A stretch of DNA of 64,000 nucleotides, taken from assembly GCF_900091585.1 (NCBI RefSeq), contig NZ_FMHT01000003.1:620001-684000 (forward strand), given 5' to 3'. The notes beneath the pieces are model-generated. The model did not search any database and was not told the DNA's origin. It saw nothing but the letters and a program-made list of their open reading frames with translations. Each line of letters begins with the position of its first letter. The first letter of the stretch is position 1. A program made the translations under genes and the position numbers. This document shows, piece after piece, positions 58,310 to 64,000 of the stretch. Origin of the DNA: Micromonospora nigra. Its GTDB lineage: Bacteria; Actinomycetota; Actinomycetes; Mycobacteriales; Micromonosporaceae.

Positions 58310-59095
58310 TTATCTTCGAGGGGTACGACAGTTCCGCGGAAGCCGCCCCGACAGAACCCGAAGAGTCTCCAAATGTTGCGCGACAGTCGCCGCGACGGCT
58401 GGTTCGTACAGGTAGAAGTGGCCGCCGGTGAACATCAGCCGGTGGAACGCACCGGTGGTCTCCAACGACCACAGATGCAGCCGGTCGGCGACCACGACCG
58501 GATCGTCGTGCGCACCCAGCGACAGGATCGGCACATCCGTTCCCGACAATGGCCGGCGGTAGGTCTCCATCGCCTCGAGGTCCGCCCGCACCGCCGCGAG
58601 GACCAGTCGGACGAAGTCCGGGCGGTCGGTCCACTCCGGCGCCATCCCGCCGATCTCCAGCAGGTGCGCCAACAGGTCGGCGTCACTGTGGAGATGCGCG
58701 AACGGCGGCTCGCTGGGAAAGCTGGGCGGTTGCCGCGCGGAAACGACCAGCAGCCGGGGCGGCCGGCCCCGCCGTTCCATCGCCCTGGTCAACTCGTAGC
58801 CGAGCACGCTGCCGAAGCTGTGACCGACGACGACGTACGGTGCCGGGTCGAGGTCGGCGACCGCCCGAGCCAGACCGTCGACGAGAGGGTCGACCTGACG
58901 CAACGACGGCTCGTCGACCCGTCGGCCCCGGCCGGGCAGCTGACCGACCAGCAGTTCGACGTCCTCGGGCAGCACCGACCGCCAGGGCCGGAAGGCGGTC
59001 GGCCAGCCCCCGGCATGCGGCAGCGCGATGATCCGCAGCCGGGGTCGACGCCCCCCGGACGGCGGCTCACCGAGCCTGATCAGCCAGTCGACCAT
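58310..59095 (-). CDS. Type II thioesterase
   Basis: 261 residues, alpha/beta hydrolase of the proof-reading TEII class that frees misprimed carrier proteins. PHAGGWPTAF, nucleophile GHSFGSVLGYEL, Asp in LGAHDDPVV and His in GGHFYLYEP. ATG at 59095 lies inside the end of the HDAC-like gene (29-bp overlap) with GAGGGA upstream, so the two are coupled. Serves the PKS to its right by inference. Confidence 0.93.
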   Translation of the reverse strand: MVDWLIRLGEPPSGGRRPRLRIIALPHAGGWPTAFRPWRSVLPEDVELLVGQLPGRGRRVDEPSLRQVDPLVDGLARAVADLDPAPYVVVGHSFGSVLGYELTRAMERRGRPPRLLVVSARQPPSFPSEPPFAHLHSDADLLAHLLEIGGMAPEWTDRPDFVRLVLAAVRADLEAMETYRRPLSGTDVPILSLGAHDDPVVVADRLHLWSLETTGAFHRLMFTGGHFYLYEPAVAATVAQHLETLRVLSGRLPRNCRTPRR

Positions 59096-60206
59096 CGTGG
59101 TCCCTCGTGCTGTTGAGCAGCGGATGGTGGGCGGCAAGGTGCTCGATCACCCGTGTCTGGTGCGGCCTGAGGCGTTGCCCGGGCAGATGTTCCAGCGAGT
59201 GCAGAAACGGGTCCTGCGGCTCCGGCAGGCCGGCGATCGCACTCACGGTCGCCAGGATCAGCATCGGCTGGTACCAGGCCGAGTAGCCGCCCTCGTGGGC
59301 GAAGACGATCCGCCCCGCGGCCAGCTCGTCGGCCAGGTGGCACAGCCGCGTGGTCATGGCGTGGAAGGTCCGGCTGGTGCACATCATCCGACCCATCGGG
59401 TCGTGCCCCCCGGCGTCGACTCCCGCCGCGACCAGGATCAGTTCCGGGGCGAAGGTCCGCGCCGCCGGTGTCACGACCCGGTCGACCACGGCGAGGTACG
59501 CCTCGTGCCCGCACCCCGCGGGCAACGGCACGTTCAGGGTCGCGCCGGTGCCGGCGCCGACGCCGGTCTCACCCACCAGACCGGACGCCGGGGGGAACAG
59601 TCCCTCCTGGTGGATGGAGACGTACAGCACGTCGGGATCCTCGTAGAAGGTGCGCTGGATGCCGTTGCCGTGGTGCACGTCCCAGTCGACGACCAGGATG
59701 CGGCGTACTCCGGCCCGCTGGGCGGCTCGCGCGGCGACCGCCACGTTGTTGTACAGGCACAACGCCATCGCCCGGTCCGGCTCCGCGTGATGCCCGGGCG
59801 GGCGGACCAGGCAGTACGCCCGGTCGGCCCACCCGTCCAGCACAGCTTCGGTGGCCTGCACGCACGCGCCCACCGCCAACCGTGCCGCCTGGGCGCTGTG
59901 GTAGTTGACGTGCGCGTACACGCCGGCGTCGCCCGATCCGAGCGCCGACGCGGCCTCGACCCGCCCGATGTGCTCGGGGGTGTGCACGAGCATCAGGTCC
60001 TCGTCCGTCGCCGGCGTCGGCGTGACCGGGGTGAAGCGGTCCATCACGCCGGAGGCCTTGACCAGTCCCTCGGCCCGACGCAGGTCCGGATCCACGGCGA
60101 ACTGGCGCAGCGGCTCGATGCCCGGCCCGACCGGCAGGTAGCCCGATCCGGAGCCCGGATCGTGCCAGAAGCAGATCTCGTGGCTGTACCACGCGAGATT
60201 CGGCAT
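59067..60206 (-). CDS. HDAC-like zinc amidohydrolase (class II HDAC/acetylpolyamine type)
   Basis: 379 residues. Zinc and active-site motifs: HxxHH region LVRPPGHHAEPDRAM, metal ligands in VDWDVHHGNGIQRTF and GVDAGGHDPMGRM, and AHEGGYSAWY. The family removes N-acyl groups from lysine, polyamines or small molecules. ATG at 60206 (MPNLAWYSHE); a GTG three codons earlier is an alternative. Coupled to the type II thioesterase downstream. It may deacylate the amino group created by the oxoamine synthase domain, act as a formamidase, or give self-protection if the product inhibits HDACs. None of these is shown by sequence. Confidence 0.88.
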   Translation of the reverse strand: MPNLAWYSHEICFWHDPGSGSGYLPVGPGIEPLRQFAVDPDLRRAEGLVKASGVMDRFTPVTPTPATDEDLMLVHTPEHIGRVEAASALGSGDAGVYAHVNYHSAQAARLAVGACVQATEAVLDGWADRAYCLVRPPGHHAEPDRAMALCLYNNVAVAARAAQRAGVRRILVVDWDVHHGNGIQRTFYEDPDVLYVSIHQEGLFPPASGLVGETGVGAGTGATLNVPLPAGCGHEAYLAVVDRVVTPAARTFAPELILVAAGVDAGGHDPMGRMMCTSRTFHAMTTRLCHLADELAAGRIVFAHEGGYSAWYQPMLILATVSAIAGLPEPQDPFLHSLEHLPGQRLRPHQTRVIEHLAAHHPLLNSTRDHDGRLADQAR

Positions 60207-60234
60207 GCTGTTCACGTCCTCGTCGATTGTCGGT

Positions 60235-60247
60235 GACGTACGACGTC
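60235..60247. promoter_or_regulatory. Dyad upstream of the HDAC-like gene
   Basis: GACGT-ACG-ACGTC, 5-bp arms, 29 bp upstream of the start codon and on the near side of the terminator at 60288-60317. Position fits an operator or a core promoter element. Confidence 0.35.
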
Positions 60248-60287
60248 GGGGTGCGGAACGGTGCGGTGTCCACACTCCCGCCCGTGC

Positions 60288-60317
60288 GGGTGCGCTCCCG
60301 GCGACGGGAGCGCACCC
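60288..60317 (-). terminator. Terminator of the PKS transcript
   Basis: Perfect 13-bp stem GGGTGCGCTCCCG / CGGGAGCGCACCC with a GCGA tetraloop, starting 14 bp after the stop of the 100-residue gene. It separates the PKS message from the HDAC-thioesterase unit. Confidence 0.75.
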
Positions 60318-60330
60318 GGCTGTCGGATCC

Positions 60331-60633
60331 TCAGGCGAGCACGCCCATCGGCAGTTCCGTCCCGGCGGCCCGGACGATCTGTCGGTGGTGGTGCTCCAGG
60401 TCCTCGCGGGAGGTCCGCTTGGTCCGCAGCACCATGTCCAGCCAGCTCAGGACCTGCTCGGCCTCGGCCGAGGTGAGGGGTCGGCCCCCCACCTCCTTCT
60501 CGAACTCCCGGATCCGGGCAACGGGCGCCAGCACCCCTTCGGCGTACTCGGCGCGGTCGTCGTTGTGGTTGGGGGTGCAGGCCACGGCCTTCAGGACCGC
60601 CCCGAAGAACGCCGCCGTGTTGATCTCGCTCAC
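60331..60633 (-). CDS. Small protein of unknown function
   Basis: 100 residues, mostly helical and acidic/basic mixed (EYAEGVLAPVARIREFEKEVGGRPLTSAEAEQVLSWLDMVLRTKRTSREDLEHHHRQI). No Cys pairs, no signal, no catalytic motif that I recognise. GTG start at 60633 with AGGAGG at ideal spacing, 43 bp after the PKS stop, so it is certainly translated with the PKS and followed at once by a terminator. A partner protein for the PKS or its oxoamine synthase domain is possible; I do not assign a function. Confidence 0.8.
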   Translation of the reverse strand: MSEINTAAFFGAVLKAVACTPNHNDDRAEYAEGVLAPVARIREFEKEVGGRPLTSAEAEQVLSWLDMVLRTKRTSREDLEHHHRQIVRAAGTELPMGVLA

Positions 60634-60676
60634 GATCGCCTCCTGAACAGTTCGGTTGGTGGTTGGACGGGGTTCG

Positions 60677-63600
60677 TCAGCCGATCAGGCCGACCTGGCG
60701 TCCGGCCTTCTCGAGAATCGCGACGGCCTCGTCGAGGTCGCCGTCGGTGTGACTGAGGTTCACGATGGTCCGCAGCCGGGGCAGCGCCTTCGGCACGGTG
60801 GGGTAGACGATCGGTTGCACGAACAGGCCGTCCTGCTGGCACAGTCGGGCCATCGCCTGTGCCTGTTCCGCGCTGGCGCAGTAGATCGGCACCACCGGCG
60901 TCGTGCTGACCCGGGTGTCGAAGCCGAGCTGGTGCAGCTTCTGCCGGTAGCGGTCGGTGCGGGCGCGGAGCTCATCCGGAAGGTGGCTGGCCACGGTCAT
61001 CACCTCGAACGCCGCCTTGGCCGCCGCCACCTGCGCCGGGGTTGCCGCCGCGGAGAACATCCAGCCGCGCGCGTTGTTCTTCAGCGCGAAGATCAGATCG
61101 CTGGACCCGGCGACGTAGCCGCCGGCACTCGGCACCGTCTTGGACAGCGTCCCCATCTTCACCGGCACCCGCGCGGGGTCCAGGCCGAAGTGCTCGATGA
61201 TGCCGCGACCGGTCGCGCCCAGCACACCCAGACTGTGCGCCTCGTCGACCATCAACATCGCGTCGTGGCGTTCACACAGCTCGACGATCCCCGGCAGGTC
61301 GGCGACGTCGCCGTCCATGCTGAAGACGGCGTCGGTGACGACGAGCCGACCGGCGCCCTCGGTACGGCGCAGCGCCCGTTCCAGATCGGCCAGGTCGTTG
61401 TGCGCGTAGGTCACGACGTTCGCGCCGGACAGCCGGTAGCCGTCCAGGATGCTCGCGTGGTTGTAGACGTCGCCGATGATCACGTCGTCCGGGCCGACCA
61501 GGGCGCCGACGGTCGCCACGTTGGCGATGTACCCGCTGGAGAAGACGACGGCGTCCTCGGTGCCGAGGAACCGGGCGATCGTCAGTTCCAACTCGCGGTG
61601 CAGTTGCAGTGTCCCGGCGAGCAGTCGCACCCCGTGCGCGCCGGTGCCGTACCGCTCGACGGCGCGGTGCGCCTGGGCGTCGATGTAGTCGTGTCCGATG
61701 AGGCCCAGGTAGCTGTAGGACGCCAGGTTGAGGAACCACCGGCCGTCGAACCTGATCCAGGCCCCCTTCGCGTCCTCGACGACCGGCTCGTAGAAGTAGT
61801 CGTCGCGGGCGATGATCTCGCGGTCCTCGGCGGAGAGGGCGTCGATGCGACGGTCGACGAACGACCCGTCGGGCAGATCGTGGAGACGGCCGGGCAGCGT
61901 CCGGCGGGGAATCCGACCGGTCGACCGGAGCGTGTCACCGGTGGACGCTCGCATCGGTGCGTGCGGTGCCGGCGACGGTGACGTTCCGGAGCCCGACGGG
62001 TACGCCGGTGCCTCCGTGGCCGGAGCGAACCGTGCCACCGGAGCGGAGGACGGTGCGGGCCGGGCCGGCGACGGCGGGACCGGGGCGGAGCGCGGCGCGG
62101 ACGGCGTCCCACCCCGGGCGGGCGAGCCCGGCACGGGCGTCGGGACGGCAGTCCCGCCGGACACCGGCTCGGTCCCCGTCGTGACGCTACGGAAGCGGTC
62201 CCAGTCGACGACCGACGAGGCCTGGGTGCGGGGCGCGGCGACGGACGGGGAGGGGACCGGTTCCGGCGTACGGGGCGTGCCGCCTGGGCTGGTCGTTCCG
62301 GCGAGGAGCGCTGCCGCCGGGCTGGCGGCCACCGGTGGGGTCGAGGGCTGCCGGCTGGCCGGTGGTCCGGCGGTCGGCTCGGTTCCCCCGGCCGGGATGC
62401 TGTCCAGGTGGCGCAGCAGGGCGTCGAGTCCGGGATTGTCGAACAACACCATCGGGTCGACGTCCAGACCGTGCTTGGCCAACGCGGCGGTCACCTCGAC
62501 CGCCATCATCGAGTCCAGCCCCAGATCCAGCAGGTTGTCGTCGGGAGACACGTCCTTGACGTGCAGGATGTTCCTGAGGATGTCCGCAAGCGGTTCCCAC
62601 AGGTGGCTTGCCGGTACCACAACAGTCATCTGATCGTCCTTCGGGATCGAAGCGGCGGACAGGACATAGTTGGCGGGACTCAGGTGCAACGTCTCCTGGA
62701 GCAGGTCGATGCCGTCGGCAGCCGTGAGGGCCGGTATCCCCCGGGCGCTCGCACCGGCCGCGACGCCTTCGCCCATGCCGACCGCCCACAGACCCCAGTT
62801 GAGGCTGTACCACGACTCGCCCTCGGCGCGTCTGCGGGCGGCGTAGCCGTCCAGGTAGGCGTTGGCTGTCGCGTACGAACTCTGCCCGAGGTTTCCGTGC
62901 ACGGCGGCGACGGAGGAGAAGAGCACGACGAACCCCGGCCGGGCGTCGCGGGGTAGTGCTTCGTCGAGAGCGTGGACACCGGCGATCTTCGGAGCGAAGA
63001 CCTCGTCGATCCGGTCGGGTGACAGCGAGCGCAGCAGGCCGTCGCGCAGCACCCCGGCGGCGTGGAACACACCGTCGAACGCGGGGGTGCCGCGCAGCAC
63101 CTCCGACAGTTCCCGCACGTCGGCCCGGACGACCGCGAGGTCGCAGGTCGCGGCGAGCCGGTCGAGCCGCTCCCGGGCCTCGCCGCCGTCGGGAACGGTA
63201 CGGCCCACGAGGGTCAGGTGTGCGCAGCCCTGCCGGGCCAGGAACTCCGCGACGTGCAGCCCGATGCCGCCCATGCCCCCGATGACGAGGAACCGTCCAC
63301 CGCCGTTCGGCACCCGGTCCGGGCCGGCGGACACCGCGGTGAGCGACGGCGCGTACCACGATCCGTTCCGCCAGGCCAGTTCCGGCTCGGCGTGACGGAA
63401 CCCGGCCGGTGGCACCCCGTCGTCGACGTCGACCAGCCGGACGCGGGCGCGCGGATACTCGACCCGGAGCGTCCGCACCAGTCCCCACAGCGCCGTCTGG
63501 AACGGCTCCACCCGCTCCTGCCCGGTCACCTGGTGCGCCACCGTGGTGACGACGGTGAGGTCGGGCATGGGTGGCCGGGCCGCGAGCTGGCGCAGCATGG

Positions 63601-64000
63601 CGAAGACGCGGTGCAGATCGTCGATCACCCGGGCCCCGTCGCGGGAATCGCGTGCCGCGACGTACACGACCTCACCGGGAGCGGTGCCGCCGAGCACGTC
63701 GGCGACGCGCTCGGTGCTCAGCTCGTCCGGTGCGAGACGGAGCACCGTCCGCCCCGCGGCATCGACAGGGTCGCGGGACACGACCAGAGTGGTCCCGTCG
63801 GCCGGCGGTGGCTCGGGGGTCGGCTGGACGGCACGCCACATCGGCGTGCGGATCGAACCGGCCCGGCGGACGGCGGTCGGCGCCGCCGCCGACGGCGCCG
63901 ACCACCCGACCGGTCGGGGCGGCGGCACCGGGTTCGCCCGGCTGCTCGGGCTCTTGAGGGCGATCCGGTCCAGTTCCAACAACACCTCGCCCTGCTGGTT
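60677..64000 (-). CDS. PKS C-terminal part: KR-ACP-alpha-oxoamine synthase
   Basis: At least 1,107 residues; the N-terminus lies beyond the right edge (GEVLLELDRIALKSP at the edge looks like the end of a DH or linker). KR: Rossmann GGMGGIGLHVAEFL, catalytic S and Y in LFSSVAAVHGNLGQSSYATANAYLDG. ACP: LLDLGLDSMMAVEV. A Pro/Ser/Ala-rich linker of about 150 residues follows, then a complete AONS/SPT-like domain of about 400 residues: SYSYLGLIGHDYI, FSSGYIANVATVGAL, DEAHSLGVLGATGRG and PLP lysine in GTLSKTVPSAGGYVAG. Such a domain joins the ACP-bound acyl chain to an amino acid with loss of CO2, giving an alpha-amino ketone and ending chain growth. The stop is followed by the 100-residue gene and a terminator. 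Confidence 0.92.
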   Translation of the reverse strand, partial: NQQGEVLLELDRIALKSPSSRANPVPPPRPVGWSAPSAAAPTAVRRAGSIRTPMWRAVQPTPEPPPADGTTLVVSRDPVDAAGRTVLRLAPDELSTERVADVLGGTAPGEVVYVAARDSRDGARVIDDLHRVFAMLRQLAARPPMPDLTVVTTVAHQVTGQERVEPFQTALWGLVRTLRVEYPRARVRLVDVDDGVPPAGFRHAEPELAWRNGSWYAPSLTAVSAGPDRVPNGGGRFLVIGGMGGIGLHVAEFLARQGCAHLTLVGRTVPDGGEARERLDRLAATCDLAVVRADVRELSEVLRGTPAFDGVFHAAGVLRDGLLRSLSPDRIDEVFAPKIAGVHALDEALPRDARPGFVVLFSSVAAVHGNLGQSSYATANAYLDGYAARRRAEGESWYSLNWGLWAVGMGEGVAAGASARGIPALTAADGIDLLQETLHLSPANYVLSAASIPKDDQMTVVVPASHLWEPLADILRNILHVKDVSPDDNLLDLGLDSMMAVEVTAALAKHGLDVDPMVLFDNPGLDALLRHLDSIPAGGTEPTAGPPASRQPSTPPVAASPAAALLAGTTSPGGTPRTPEPVPSPSVAAPRTQASSVVDWDRFRSVTTGTEPVSGGTAVPTPVPGSPARGGTPSAPRSAPVPPSPARPAPSSAPVARFAPATEAPAYPSGSGTSPSPAPHAPMRASTGDTLRSTGRIPRRTLPGRLHDLPDGSFVDRRIDALSAEDREIIARDDYFYEPVVEDAKGAWIRFDGRWFLNLASYSYLGLIGHDYIDAQAHRAVERYGTGAHGVRLLAGTLQLHRELELTIARFLGTEDAVVFSSGYIANVATVGALVGPDDVIIGDVYNHASILDGYRLSGANVVTYAHNDLADLERALRRTEGAGRLVVTDAVFSMDGDVADLPGIVELCERHDAMLMVDEAHSLGVLGATGRGIIEHFGLDPARVPVKMGTLSKTVPSAGGYVAGSSDLIFALKNNARGWMFSAAATPAQVAAAKAAFEVMTVASHLPDELRARTDRYRQKLHQLGFDTRVSTTPVVPIYCASAEQAQAMARLCQQDGLFVQPIVYPTVPKALPRLRTIVNLSHTDGDLDEAVAILEKAGRQVGLIG

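Overview
The window is very GC-rich (codon third positions almost all G/C), uses many GTG and TTG starts, and carries several large assembly-line genes. This points to a high-GC actinomycete, probably Micromonosporaceae; that rests on general look only. Most of the 64 kb is accessory, secondary-metabolite DNA. No rRNA, tRNA, transposase, integrase or CRISPR array was seen.

Region A (1-38.9 kb) reads as one NRPS/PKS-type cluster. A leftward operon runs from a KS-AT protein with an eroded AT domain (23.3-20.5 kb), through a C-A-T NRPS module (20.5-17.2 kb), a 4,666-residue four-module NRPS ending in a thioester reductase (17.2-3.2 kb) and an FAD monooxygenase (3.2-2.0 kb), to a frameshifted acyl-AMP ligase cut by the left edge. 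Around it lie tryptophan 2,3-dioxygenase and kynureninase (the tryptophan-to-anthranilate branch), an alanine racemase, a coupled cassette of free-standing ACP, ferritin-like di-iron protein and second acyl-AMP ligase, an operon of LuxR-type regulator, branched-chain-type aminotransferase and acyl-CoA dehydrogenase, a KASIII, an MmpL exporter, an alpha/beta hydrolase with two TTA codons and an ArsR regulator. By colinearity the line would make an N-capped pentapeptide released reductively as an aldehyde (or alcohol or cyclic imine); an anthranilate-derived cap or residue is likely. No MbtH-like gene and no epimerisation domain were found.

Region B (39.0-46.6 kb) is a compact class II lanthipeptide cluster on the minus strand: a 70-residue precursor with four core cysteines, LanM, an ABC exporter without a C39 peptidase domain, and a BBE-type FAD oxidase with both residues expected for bicovalent flavin. 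A divergent SARP-type regulator faces it.

Region C (46.6-56.5 kb) is mixed: a RecD2-type helicase (probably housekeeping), a Tat-exported multicopper oxidase, a P450 preceded by a coupled 33-codon ORF, a class A flavin hydroxylase, an NmrA-like reductase and a VOC protein.

Region D (56.6-64 kb and beyond the right edge) is the edge of a second PKS cluster: the C-terminal part of a PKS (KR-ACP fused to a PLP-dependent alpha-oxoamine synthase domain), a small unknown protein, an HDAC-like amidohydrolase overlapping a type II thioesterase, and a DHA2-family exporter. Strong hairpins separate these units. All function calls are from reading protein motifs by eye; no database search was run.
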